Shown here in pieces: positions 21,976 to 32,872 of a stretch of DNA of 64,000 nt (the stretch's first letter is position 1; each line of letters opens with the position of its first letter). The notes under the pieces were generated by a model. It did not search any database, was not told the origin of the DNA, and saw only the letters and a list, made by a program, of their open reading frames with translations. The DNA lies in NCBI GenBank assembly GCA_963930655.1, contig OZ005618.1, forward strand, positions 18,441,001 through 18,505,000, written 5' to 3'. This DNA is from Myrica gale (lineage: Eukaryota > Streptophyta > Magnoliopsida > Fagales > Myricaceae). Both the position numbers and the translations under genes were made by a program.

Positions 21976-22835
21976 TTCCCCAAAAAATCAACTAGGAGAG
22001 ACCCGGTTGCTTCAGTTGCTAAAGGTAGACCATGAGACTTTTTTTTTAACAATTTCTCTACCTAGAATGCTTGTAGTATTGGATATGCCCGAGAGTCACC
22101 GTCACAAAATGAATGTTTTGCAAAAAATGACCAGCAATTTTCTTTTGATAACTGCTTTAGCCAATGAGTTTTAGTACTGCGCATGGCTACTGTAACATGC
22201 TCTCCTTGTGTGGTTACGATGATCATACTCCCCCTTGTGTCCCATATGTAAATGTATTGCTTTAAGTCTCCCCATCAGCATAATTCTCACTAGAAACATC
22301 ATCTAAAACAATAAGAAATCGTTTTCCCTTATTTTCTTAATTTTTCAATGTTACTTGAAGCAAATCTATATTCATCCTGTCACTATCAGTTTGCGAACAT
22401 ACAGTCTCCAAAATTATTTTTGTTATCTCAAAACGTCAAACTCGGCAAAATGCAAACCTATGTTTTATGGTCGAAATACTCTTTTTCCCTTTATCATCAT
22501 ATGCAACCTGAGCAAGGGCAGTCTTGCCAATACCTCTCAACCGACAATAATAATCACACACAACTCCTTGCCATTTAGTGCAACTAAGAGCAATGATTCA
22601 ATTATCGCCTCCTTTTCCTCAATCGTACCTAAATGCAAAAAATTCATCAACTAAATAAGTCTTGAGCAATTTTTTTTATAACTTCTCTCCAGCACCTTGT
22701 TTTAGACCAATGACATCCTTTTCTTTTACTAAAATCTAGTATCTTCAATACCTTTTCTCAACTTTGGTTGTATCTCCTTGGAAAAAGCATTAAAGGAAGT
22801 TAAGATGGATTTCCATACTTTACTAGCAGTGCTTT
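21976..22835 (-). pseudogene. NB-ARC unit 2
   Basis: Linker at 22640-22830 and decayed P-loop near 22530. Kinase-2 reads GKRFLIVLDDVSS near 22300, then comes THWLKQLSKENCWSFFAKHS. GLPLATEATGSLL lies at about 22000-22035. Several frameshifts and stops. It joins the linker of unit 1 directly after GLPL. Confidence 0.8.
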
Positions 22836-24054
22836 GGTATTCAGCATCCACCTAAGAGAGACCCAGTTGCCTTAGCCACTAAAAGTAGACCATGACAGTT
22901 TTTAAGAATTTCTCTACCTATTGCTTGTTGTGTTGGGTTTGCCTCTAAGTATCTGTCACGAAATGCATGTTTTGCAAATAATGACTTGCAATTTTCTTCT
23001 GAGAACTGCATTAGACAATGAGTTTTAGTAGTATTCATGGCTATTTCAACCAGGGCCGGCTCAAACCAAATGGGGCCTAAGACAAAATAAATTATTAGAC
23101 TTTTTTTAATATAAAATTTAATTTAAAATATTTAAAAATTATTAAATTTAATATAAAATATTTAAAGGCCCCATTATTTATTTTTTATGAGGCCCTATAC
23201 ATGACATCAAGGCCCTTAAGAAATTTAGAAGACATTTTTTCTCTTTGAGCAAAGTTTAGAAATATCTAAAAATGAATTTGGAGGCCTGAAAGAAATATAT
23301 TAGTGCACTCATGATAAACAAATATATGAAAATATTGCATCTTGCCATTTTTTTCTTAGCTAAATTGTTTTATTTTATTTTTAGGTCATCTACAACACAA
23401 AAAAAATAAAAAAAAATTATTTTTAATCTTTATGGGGCCTTGCTCAGGGTGAGGCCTTAGGCCACCGCCTAAGTTGCCTTACCCTTGAGCCAGCCCTGAT
23501 TTCAACATGCTTTCCCCGTGTGGCTATGATGACCCTAATCCCTTGTGCCCCATATGTAAAGGGACTTCTTAAAGCTTCCTCTCATATTTCTCACTCCAAA
23601 TATCATCTAAAACAATGAGAATTTTTCCATTATTTTCTCTTTTATTGTAACTTGAAGCATCGCTAGATTCTTCCTGGTACTTTCAATTGGCAAACCTAAT
23701 ATTGTCTCTAGAATCGTCTTTGTTATCTCAATGACATCAAACTTGTTCGATACGCAACCCTTAGTTAAGGCTGAAATGGTATTTCTCCTTTCTATCATCA
23801 TATACAGCCTGAGCAAGGGTGGTCTTGCCAATACTTTCCATGTCGACGATAAATAATCACACAAACCCCTTGCCACCTACGTCATCTGAAAGCAAGGACT
23901 CAATTTTCATCTCCTTATGCTCGATCCTATAAAAAATGCCAGACTTGTCAACCAAATAAGTCGAGGGCAATTTTTCTGATAACTTTTCTCCAATGCCTTG
24001 TTTCAGACTAGTGAAAAATCATTCTTTTTTTACAAAATAATCTAGGCTCTCTAG
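22836..24054 (-). pseudogene. NB-ARC unit 3, split by a hAT MITE and ended by a MULE
   Basis: The part at 23507-24054 holds the linker (GEKLSEKLPSTYLVDKSG), a P-loop region in which the central GG is lost, and ILIVLDDIWSEK. After the MITE, 22841-23038 continues with HCLMQFSEENCKSLFAKHAF, IGREILKNCHGLLLVAKATG (GLPL changed to GLLL) and LLGGC. The linker continues beyond the MULE at 28298-28390 (FVKEIELKIKRG). Joining across both insertions restores the order of motifs but not an open frame. Confidence 0.82.
23051..23498. mobile_element. hAT-type MITE, 448 bp, inside NB-ARC unit 3
   Basis: Inverted ends CAGGGCCGGCTCAAA and TTGAGCCAGCCCTG, flanked by a perfect 8-bp duplication ATTTCAAC (23043-23050 and 23499-23506). 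CAGGG ends with an 8-bp duplication are diagnostic of the hAT superfamily. The body has no coding capacity. Confidence 0.9.
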
Positions 24055-24300
24055 GAGATCGGTTATTATGCTTTGTGCTATGGTGCTGAGCAACGACTTA
24101 GATTTTCTCTTCAAATTCCAACGGTTGCGATTTGGCCACGTCAATTAAAATTATTTAACCCAAGTCCGACCCGTATAGCTGTGTAACTGACCCATTTAGT
24201 TGTGACCGACCCGCATAGAAAGACAAATGACTTTGAGAAAAACCGCAGATCTTCGTCTTCATCGTCGTCTATACGTTGTTGCAGATCTATGCATCAAATT
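24055..24300 (+). repeat. Left TIR of the 4.2-kb MULE
   Basis: Pairs with 28050-28297. Both include the translatable stretch MTDPHRKTN and the TCAATTAAAATTATTTAAC block. Confidence 0.78.
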
Positions 24301-25170
24301 GCCAGATTTCCTCGCACATTTCCTTTTTGCAGTCTTGGGTTCAATAGTAAGGTGCTATTTTTGTGCATTTATCTATTTATGTTGATTTTCTAGCTAATGC
24401 GAACAACAATCGCTTTTTATTTTAGAAAGAGTTGGCAGTATTTAATCTCAATTTTTTTGCATATCAACGTCTTCCTTGTTGTCTATACGTTGTTGTAGAT
24501 TTCCGCAGCTCCTCGCACGATTTCCTTTGGGCAGTCTTGGATTTAGTAGTAAGATGCTTTTGTGCATTTATTTATTTAGTGAAAAAGTCATAGTTAGCCC
24601 CATAAGTATGAGCAAAAATTAAATCGGTACTCCTAATTATTAATTCGGTGATTTGAAACCCATAACTTTTGAAAATTATCAATTCAAGCCTCCATCTAAA
24701 TTAGGCATTAAATCAAAAGAAAATTTGTAAAATGACCAAAATGCCACTCCAAAATAAAATTACTAAAAATATTAAAATAATTATTAAAAATAAAAATGAT
24801 ATTTTTTAAAAAATTAAATTTTTTTAAATAAAACTACTGAAACTCTATTTCAATAATCTATTTATTTTTAATTTATTTCTTTATTTTTTTATTTTTTAAA
24901 ATTTAATCTTGGAAGGGCATTTCGATCATTTTGCATAATTTTCCGTCAGACTTAATGCCTAATTTGGACGAGCCGCGTGAATTGATAATTTTTAAAAGTT
25001 ATGGGTCTCAAATCGCCGAATTGAAAATTAGTGGTATCGATTTAATTTTTACTCATACTTATGTGGCTAACTTTGAATTTACCCCATTTATTTATGTTGA
25101 TTTCTAGCCAATGCGAACACGAGTCACTTTTTATTTAAGGAGCTGACAATATTTAATCTCAACTTTTTAC
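24250..25170 (+). repeat. Local tandem duplication, second copy split by a MITE
   Basis: The segment 24250-24465 (TCTATACGTTGTTGCAGAT ... TTGGCAGTATTTAATCTCAA) recurs from 24478. The second copy is interrupted at 24575-25085 by the long-TIR MITE and resumes at 25086-25170. The MITE therefore arrived after the duplication. Confidence 0.75.
24575..25085. mobile_element. Long-TIR MITE (MULE type), 511 bp
   Basis: Ends GTGAAAAAGTCATAGTTAGC and, inverted, GGGGTAAATTCAAAGTTAGC. The inverted arms are about 190 bases (CATAAGTATGAG, AAAAATTAAATCG). A perfect 9-bp duplication ATTTATTTA lies at 24566-24574 and 25086-25094. Confidence 0.85.
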
Positions 25171-25188
25171 GTGTTCTGTTCGGGCCAA

Positions 25189-25330
25189 TAAATAAAGCAT
25201 CATGATGCATGGGCGTTTGTCATTTTCTCTATTTGCTTGTAGAATTTAATTTGTGGAGCTAGAAACAATAAATAAAGCAATGCATGGGTGTTTGTCGTTT
25301 TCTCTGTTTGCTTGTAGAATTTAATTTATG
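25189..25330 (+). repeat. Direct duplication of about 75 bp
   Basis: Two neighbouring copies sharing AATAAATAAAGCA, GCATGGG.GTTTGTC and TTGCTTGTAGAATTTAATTT. Confidence 0.75.
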
Positions 25331-25604
25331 GCTTGAAAAAACTAATAATTATAGAATCTTGAATTTCTTCCTCACCTGTCCATCTAAAATTTTTTCTACT
25401 TGCTTAAAAAGAGAAAGATTTGTTGGATATCCATTGTGTGGACAGTCTTATAACGAGGATGCTTGACTCTTGATTAGAGATAGTTACTAAACGACCAAGT
25501 GCATACTTATACATGAAGCTTAACTATTTGAATAACAACTTAACTATTAAATATGAACTATATAATTGCATTGATTTGAATTTAGAAGAGTGGAAAAGAC
25601 GGGG

Positions 25605-25800
25605 CATTGAAGCTAATTACTGTAGAATATTCGAGAAGATAATCAATAGACATGATCCTCAGCATTTTAGAATGTTCAATCTCTTTCACCTTATTGGGGC
25701 ATTGAAGTTAATTACTGTAGAATATTCAAGAGGATCTTCAATCAACATGATCCTCAACATTGTAGAATGCTCAATCTTTTTCACACACAGTTCTTCACTT
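25605..25800 (+). repeat. Direct duplication of about 100 bp
   Basis: Two adjacent copies starting GGGGCATTGAAG.TAATTACT and ending in TAGAATG.TCAATCT. They create an open frame of 97 residues that I do not regard as a gene. Confidence 0.7.
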
Positions 25801-26302
25801 AATTGACGTTACGCTTCCATCACTCGCATCTTTTCCTCCATTATATTTAGTAGATCCCCATTCTTGCTAGGAGATCATCCATGATGTTCAACCGGTGATC
25901 CGTACACTTGCATTATGTAGTTGAAGGGCGTGGGATGTTTGCACCAACACTGCTACTCCCATAAGACAACACCGAAGACATGGACGAATCCATTTCCCCT
26001 GTTTTTCTGCTCATTAAAGTTGATTAAGATTATATTACTTCAATTGAAATAGCATCTACAAAAATCCACAATAGATACATACAAAATCAACACCAATTGT
26101 GCTTATGTAATTGTCCAGTTACGAATCATCCTATATCAAAGAGACAAAAATAAGATATATATATAAAAAGTGGGGAAAAGAACTGGAAAAGAAAACATTT
26201 TCTCTTCAGTTACATTCATGAGAAACAAAGTACCAAAAACACAGAGAACATTCTTTCTTAATCCTATCAAACTGCATTAAGGCAGTACCACACTATAACG
26301 CT

Positions 26303-26440
26303 TCACCCTTTACAGAAATATTCAATGTGCCACAATCTTTTCCTGGGAAAATAATTAGGGACGAAAACAGGGTATAAAAGTCCAAGCTCCATTGCTGCAC
26401 CAAGTGACCGAGAAATATCAGGTGCAACAGAGTTCATAAT
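26303..26440 (-). other. Possible captured exon, unidentified
   Basis: The minus-strand frame MNSVAPDISRSLGAAMELGL followed by LYPVFVPNYFPRKRLW looks like a piece of a cellular protein, but I cannot name it. It sits between the duplications and the second long-TIR MITE inside the MULE. Confidence 0.25.
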
Positions 26441-26449
26441 ACAATAAAT

Positions 26450-26950
26450 GGGTAAAGTCGCAGTTAAATTGGTATCCGTAGCTTTCAAAACTTCAAACAT
26501 TAAATTGGTAGCCGTAGCTTTCAAAATGTCAATTTAAGACCCTTAACTTTTGAAACTCATCAATTTGCACCCCTCTTCCAAATCAGGCATTGAATAAGAA
26601 GGAAAAATATGACCAAAATGCCCCTCTAAGTTAAAATTACTAAAAAAAATAAAAGATGCTATTTTTTTTTAAAAAAAGTAATATTTTTAAATTTATCTAT
26701 TGAAACTCTATTTCAATAACCTACTGATTTTTAATTTATTTCTTAAATTTTTATTATTATTTTTTAAAATTTTCTTGGAGGGGCATTTCGGTCATTTTGC
26801 ATGCTTTTTCGTCGGACTTTACGCCGAAGTTGGACCGGGGTGTAAATTGATGAGTTTCAGAAGTTAAGGGTCTTAAATTGACGTTTTGAAAGTTACAGAT
26901 ACCAATTTGATTTTTGTTTATACTTACAGGACTAATTATGACTTTACCCT
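26450..26950. mobile_element. Second copy of the long-TIR MITE family, about 500 bp
   Basis: Ends GGGTAAAGTCGCAGTTA and, inverted, AGGGTAAAGTCATAATTAGT. Both this and 24575-25085 carry GGGGCATTTCG-type arms flanking a short AT-rich centre and TGACCAAAATGCC. The left arm has a short internal duplication. The target duplication is not clear. Confidence 0.65.
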
Positions 26951-27248
26951 ATAAAAAAACCCTTTAATTCCATCTTGAAAATATTATACAATTACAAATT
27001 TAAAACCATCCTATTGAAACTTGACACAAGGCTCCATTTCCTTCTTAACACCAAAGATCAACATTGAAACTCTTCAAAAGCATAAAGAACGATGACAAAA
27101 AATTGACCTTGATGAATTACAATATCCAGAGGGTTGCATAAGGTATAGAAAATTCGAATATATGAACAAGATTAAATTTCTCCAACAACAGAGTGGGGAA
27201 AGGGAAGGGGCGGAGCATTTAACAAAGGATGGCATTTTGGAAGCTTAC

Positions 27249-27320
27249 GGCAAATCTCAGAAGAAGACATGATTTGCCAACACCGAGTCTCCAAAAAGCA
27301 AAAGCTTGAACAAATAGTCA
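27249..27320 (-). pseudogene. Rab GTPase P-loop exon fragment captured in the MULE
   Basis: After a TTTTTTCACAG acceptor the minus strand reads DYLFKLLLFGDS. After loss of one base the next frame continues as GVGKSCLLLRFA. This is the exon with the P-loop of plant Rab1/RABD- and RABE-type GTPases, which control vesicle traffic (the GDSGVGKSCLLLRF signature). The one-base deletion lies exactly in the GDSGVGKS nucleotide-binding loop. No other Rab exon (switch I, WDTAGQE, NKxD) is visible. The exon is about 72 bases, a common size for this exon. It cannot be functional and is best read as a captured fragment. Confidence 0.72.
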
Positions 27321-28049
27321 CTGTGAAAAAAGAACATCAAAATCAGTCCACTTTTTTCCTACAGTTTCATCCAAGTTATAAAGATATAAGTTTCTGTTTT
27401 CACAATTGAATATCTATAATTAGAAAAAAATGATTCATTAGACCGAGATTAACATTAGTGAGGCCTTACATAATGAATTCCCTAATGTTATCAATTAAAC
27501 CCTAATGTTATCAATTAAAAGCTTAGCGTAACACTTATGTTGTGGAGCACATGACTAGGGCACAACAGCAACTGGTATACATGTAACCTAACTCTAATTT
27601 AGCAATAACCAAAAAAATGCCTCAAAGGTTAAGCCACCAACGGCAACTTATTAAGTATAGAACCTTGCATCTTCAATTCCATCCCTTGATATCCTTAACT
27701 TCGAAAGAAGGATATAGTTCAGCAGACTAAATGAAAAATAGCTGAATTTGGTTGCGATAGTGTGGAGAAAACAAATATGCCAAGTGTAAATTAATTATTC
27801 CAGTCGGCAATTGAGGGCGAGCCCATCAATTACAAAGCACAGATAGAAATGTTAATTATTCTCCCCCACTTATTCTCGGCAACCGATAGAAAGGCGAACT
27901 AAATCCTACGAATTAATTCCGCAATGCAATCTAATTAATTTCAGAGACCTGTACGTACTTTAATGTCTTGCGGAAACTGAACACGAGGAAGACGAGGAAT
28001 TTGCTGGGGAAACAGAACTCAAGACTGGTGAGGAACTTGCTGCGAAGAT

Positions 28050-28297
28050 CTGGTGAGGAAGACGGATTTGCTGTGTAGATCTGGTGAGGAAGACGAAGAT
28101 CTGCGATTTTTTCAAAGTTGTTTGTCTTTCTATGTGGGTCGGTCATAGCTAAATGAGTCAGTTACATAGCTAAACGGGTCTGGTTTGTGTTAAATAATTT
28201 TAATTGACATGACCAAATCTCAGCAGTTGGAGTTTGAATTGGAAATCTGAGCCGTTGCGTAGCACTATATATAGCGTGAAGCATAATAACTGATCCT
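28050..28297 (-). repeat. Right TIR of the 4.2-kb MULE
   Basis: Reverse-complement partner of 24055-24300. The similarity continues for about 240 bases with roughly one difference in seven. Confidence 0.78.
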
Positions 28298-28390
28298 GGC
28301 TCTCTAGTGCCTCTTTTTATCTTTAGTTCTATCTCCTTGACAAAAACATTATGAGAAAATTGAGATGAATTTCTACTGGCAATGGATTCA

Positions 28391-28990
28391 ATATCCAATT
28401 ATGAAAAGGTTCACGTACCATGACACTTATAAGAATTTCTCATCTATTGTTTGTAGTTTTAGACATGCCTTCGGGTCTTCATCACAAAATGCACATTTTG
28501 CAAATAATGACTAGCAATCTTCTTCTGATAACTGCATTAGACAAAGAGTTTTAATACTACGCATGACTACTACAACATGTTGATCTCCCCGTGTGGTTAC
28601 GATGACCCTACTCCGTTCTGCCCTATATGTAAAGGGATTGCTTAAAGCGTCCCCATCGTCTTAATTCTCACTCCAAGCATCATCTAAATAATGAGATTTT
28701 TTTTCTAATTATTTTCACTTTCAATGTAACTTCAAGCAAATCTGGATTCTTCTTGTCACTATTAGATGGCGAAACTATTGTCTTCATAATTGTTTTTGTT
28801 ATCTCAATGACGTCAAACTCGTCGGACCGCAAACCTATGTTTTAAGGTGTAAATGCTCTTTTACCTCGTTATCAACATATACAAGCTGACTAAAGGTGCT
28901 CTCCCAATACCTCTCATGCCAATAAATTAATAGTAATCACACACAACCTCTTCCCATTTACTTACTTGAGCAACAACTTGGATGCTCCCT
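28391..28990 (-). pseudogene. NB-ARC unit 4
   Basis: P-loop region near 28900 (GIGRAPL-like after decay), the VFEITKTI-type stretch near 28800, a kinase-2 region near 28700 and an RNBS-C-like part near 28550. Heavily mutated, but colinear with units 2 and 3. The linker of this unit is truncated at its right edge. Confidence 0.7.
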
Positions 28991-30534
28991 CCCCTTTTGA
29001 GCTAATTTTTTTTTGGGAGTTCTTGGACGATCCTGTGGCTGAATAGAGTAAAATCATTATAAATTCTCACTCCTCGCTTAACATTCTAACATATGAATCT
29101 TACTCATTCTTAATATCTACGGCTCTTGCAATGGGCATGACTTGGATGCTCCATAACAAGACTCGACATCAGTGAGACCATCCCACAAACGATGGATTGG
29201 ACTATTACAGTACAGGACAAATTCACAGTGATAGAAGCCCTTTGCGACAACTCCAATGGCGCTATCCATGCCTGATCTTTAAAAGTTTGACTTTCTAAAA
29301 ATTACTTGTTATTTTTTTTGTTGATCTTTGAGAATTATTCCATCTTTAATCTCTAGGTTCTTGTCTATCTCACAATCTTGAGTTGTGATAGCAGTCTAAA
29401 TGTTCTGCCTTTTTTCTTTCCATGCTCATAGCCGTCACAGAGTTTCTCTAAGAACCTGAAGGTCAACCACAAAACTAATTATCTCTTAGTCTGTCATTTT
29501 TAAAAAAATTCTAGTTGTGATAGTGCGTGAGATCGTTAGGGATCTCAGACCTCGGATGTAGAATCACTTGAAAAAACTTTTTTTTTCATTATTTCTCTTA
29601 TATTTTTTATTCCAAATTTCGGGCCTATAATAATTGCAATCGTTTCCATCAACATATCATTATTCATCCCTGAGTATTTGAGATTGATTTTTGAAATCCC
29701 TTTCACTAAAACTTATTTGTTTATTTATCATTCCATTATACTATATTCCACATGAGCCAATATGACCAGAATAATATCACTGATTGAATCTCCAACTCAT
29801 ATAATTCTTAATTGTAACCCGTTGGACTCCCAATTTATTTCTAAAATAATTTAACAAATAAATATTATATATATATGTATTAATTTTAAAAAAAAAAATT
29901 AAAAAAAATTTGGCCAGAGATTTCTTTTTTAGTCCAACTTTATACACATATACTTAAATATATTATCTTACAAAGAGACTAGTGGATTCCTTATTGAGTA
30001 TTTATACAAACTCATTCATCACGCATAAGACCTGACATTGTCTAAAATATTTGAACAAGAAAGATCATCATCACCTGACACGGTCAAAGCACAAATACAC
30101 AATAAATAAACTTACATAAACATTTCAGCTCTAAGTATATCATAAACAAATTGTGTTGAATACCTTTTCATCATCAATGATCACTCCAGAAGGTATTTAT
30201 ATTTCATCTCGTTCAGTGCACATACTCTTATAGTGCACCCACTTATCTACTTAAGGTCACCGCCTCAATGACGAAGTCCATCATCCTATTTAATAGAGGC
30301 ACAACGAGTGTAAACCTATTGTACATAAATATGTACCTTAGTCTAGAAATATTATCAAGTGAACAAGGAACTGAAAAGTCATATTATCCGCCTTTGATTC
30401 ATTAATTATTGGCATCTTATGTCGCAACATATTACTCAATAAATAAATATAAGCATGTGACATTTAAATAAATAATTATCTAGACAACTAATTTTTAGGG
30501 CACATTTCTTACTGTCTCAATGTTGCCCTTGACA
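28991..30534. other. AT-rich sequence, no gene recognised
   Basis: No open frame or transposon end that I can define. Probably old decayed repeat sequence. Confidence 0.35.
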
Positions 30535-32872
30535 CAGTGAGGGAATTACGGGGGCCAACTGGGGCCCTGGCCCCGGTTGGCCACATGCAAAACGCTAATA
30601 TTTTTTTAATATAACTTATATGTTTATTTTAACCAAGCTGGCCTCCCTTGAAGCCCAACCCAATCCCTGCCCACTGCCTAGCCACTCACCTGTGCCCAAC
30701 CCAAGCCTATTCGTCTAGCCCAGCAGCCCATTCACCCATCCCAAGCCCATTTCGCAGCCGCTGTTTTTTTAAAAAAAATAGTTAAAAAAACACAGGTTGA
30801 AACCTGTTTCACCCTGTTTTGATTCAATTTTTCTCCCTCCCCGACGCAAATTGCTCCTCCACCCTCCTCCAGTCCTCCTCTCTCACAGTTCTCCCTCTCC
30901 AACCTTCACCGTCGGGACTCTCTCCCTCTTTACCTCTCCAGACCTTTACCTCCATCGTCGGCTCTCTCTCTCTCTTCCTCTCCAAACCTTCACCGCTGGC
31001 GCCGACTCTTTCTCCCTATCTGCCTCTCTCAGGATCTATCTCTCTCTCTCAGCTGCCAGGCGCCAGGTACTGTGTTACACTTAATTGTTCAATTTTGTTT
31101 GCCTATTTCAAATTTAGCCGATTAGAATTTAGGTCATAGAAATGCAGCAAATGCTACCAAACTCTCATACTCTGAAGCAATTCTAAAGCGCCCTTTTCAG
31201 CGAGTATGAGGAACCTGTTTTGCCTAATGCGAATTGTAGTGAATTTCTAACTTACAAATTTGGCCAAGTTTGAAGTATATATGTTATACTGACAAGTGTG
31301 AGTGAGCCTTTAAGTGTCCTTCACACTCTTTATGAAATGCCAAATTTTAGGATATGTCCTTCATATTTGAGAAGGTTGAAATTATCACAGCCACTAGAAG
31401 AGTTCAATAATCTATTGCCCAGAATTTAGCTTCACATGATCATGGAAAAGTATCTATTCAATTGAGAGAAGCTCTTTATTTTTTAACTAATTGATAGAAG
31501 TAGTTTTTCTAATTTTTTTTCTACACTAAATTGATAGGAGCTTATTGATATTGTAATTTATTTTCTATGATATTGAAGGAGTAATTGACATCCCAACTTT
31601 ACCAACTTTTTGGCTCAGTGATTTGCTATTGCTATTTCTATCCACTCTCCTCTATGAATTGTACCAACCCTAGCAATATATGAGGTACATTTAGACCTTA
31701 GGTTGTGACTTGTGAAAGTATATTGATAAATTAGGTTTTGTTTCATTTAGATAATGGATAAGTTTTTGATAAAAAAAACTCATCGAAGAGTATGATGTTG
31801 GGATTAGAGATCAAGTTCATAGGGAGTATTTAATAAAAGGTCATTGTCAGCGGCTTGTGCATGATTTTCCCAATAAGCAATATGGAAATCGAATTAGGGT
31901 TTTTTTGGAGTCACGGTTCAAAGAATATCAGTGGTTGTAATATAACGTGTCAGAGGATGCGGCGTATTGCTTGTTGGGTTATCTATTTAAGTGAAGTAGA
32001 GGATCAAGATTCGGGGGAGATGTGTTTACATCTACGAGATTTAGCAATTGGAAAAATTGAGTGAAGGTATTTGGTGACCATATTGATGTAGTTAATAGTG
32101 CTCACAATGATGATAGAAGACAATGTGAAGCACTAAGAAATCAGCGACAAAGTGTGTCGCACATTTTATCTGCACACGGACACGATGTAGAGAATGCTTA
32201 TCGCATTCGTTTGATAGCAGTTTTCGTGGTCATGACGAGTTCGAGAGTTCAACGAAGAAGGACAACTTTCTTGAGCTGTTGGAATGATATAGCTTACGTA
32301 ATGAAAAAGTTACGGAGACACTTCAGTTGAATGCTCCTCGAAACAAGCAAATGACTTCTCCAAAAATTCATAAAGAAATGGTGAGTGCTGCTGTAGCGGA
32401 GACCACACTTACCATCCTTATAGATATTGGGGATGAATATTTTTCACTTATGGTTGATGAGTCTGGAGATACGTCACTGAAGGAGAAAATGACAGTAGTT
32501 TTGATATATTTGAACAAAAGTGGACAGGTGATAAAAAGGTTTCTTGGTATGGAACATGTTACTGACACTTGCTCCTAATCTTTGAAAAATGTTATATTCA
32601 AATTGTTTGCAAGACATGGGTTATCAATATCCAGATTGAGAGATCAAGGGTATGATGAGACATCAAACATACGAGGTAAGTTCAATGGGTTAAAGTCGCT
32701 CATTTTGAGAGACAATCATTCTACTATTTATATCCATTGTTTTGCTCACCAACATCAATTGCTTATTGTGGCTAGTGGTGGGCAAGAGAAGGATCGAAAG
32801 GAGCTGGCCTCAGATACAACCTTAAGACTCTCAAATCTTATCTCTCTCGTACGTAAATTCGAAAGGAGCTGA
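30535..32872 (+). mobile_element. Truncated hAT transposon
   Basis: CAGTGAGGG at 30535 resembles a hAT left terminus. It is followed by a GGGGCC-rich stretch, a CT-rich leader (30830-31065) ending in AG/GTACTG (a likely donor), and the transposase remnant. The right end and target duplication are missing; family similarity stops at about 32872. Confidence 0.55.
31754..32872 (+). pseudogene. hAT transposase, TTF-type / zinc finger MYM-type 1-like, decayed
   Basis: Reading across several frames from the ATG at 31754 gives the family in order. First comes the TTF-type N-terminal region (QVHREYLIKGHCQ, SEDAAYCLLGYLFK, NSAHNDDRRQCEALRNQ), then LNAPRNKQMTSPKIHKEMV, YFSLMVDESGDTSLKEKM and YLNKSGQVIKRFLGMEHV (DUF4371, with the first catalytic Asp in VDES), then RDQGYDETSNIRGKFNGL and STIYIHCFAHQHQLL. 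At least three frameshifts and several stops interrupt it, one right after TDTCS. The C-terminal dimerisation region is missing. It is a dead transposase; autonomous relatives move hAT elements such as those at 23051 and 35610. Confidence 0.85.

Larger units (their letters stand above)
24055..28297. mobile_element. Mutator-like element (Pack-MULE candidate), 4.24 kb
   Basis: The left end GAGATCGGTTATTATGCTTT is matched on the minus strand from the right end by GATCAGTTATTATGCTTCAC. The inverted repeats extend about 250 bases. A perfect 10-bp duplication GGCTCTCTAG lies at 24045-24054 and 28298-28307. The end core GGTTATTATGC is shared with the Pack-MULE at 9390-11961, so both belong to one family. 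No MURA transposase was found. The body holds a Rab GTPase exon, several local duplications and two copies of a long-TIR MITE. It interrupts NB-ARC unit 3. Confidence 0.82.
21316..28990 (-). pseudogene. Tandem array of broken NB-ARC (RPP13-like CNL) units
   Basis: Four head-to-tail units run on the minus strand. Each goes from the CC/NB-ARC linker through P-loop, kinase-2 and RNBS motifs to GLPL, then straight into the linker of the next unit, with no LRR. P-loops lie near 21683, 22530, 23822 and 28900. After subtracting the inserted hAT MITE and MULE, spacing is close to 850, 836 and 825 bases. The family is CC-NBS-LRR resistance genes of RPP13-like type, which act as cytoplasmic immune receptors with an ATP-binding switch. 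Every unit has frameshifts or stops, so no complete NB-ARC can be made. The array probably arose by unequal crossing over of one NB-ARC fragment. At the left end a second short P-loop (IGKTTLAR, about 21316-21340) is fused to unit 1, showing another rearrangement. Confidence 0.88.

Noticed and set aside
24202..24393. 63-codon frame MTDPHRKTN... as a gene, repeated inverted at 27931-28146
   Set aside because: Both copies lie in the terminal inverted repeats of the MULE, so conservation reflects the TIR rather than a protein.
30797..31139. Two overlapping Ser/Leu/Pro-rich frames
   Set aside because: CT-rich leader of the hAT transposase gene, typical of a plant 5' UTR.
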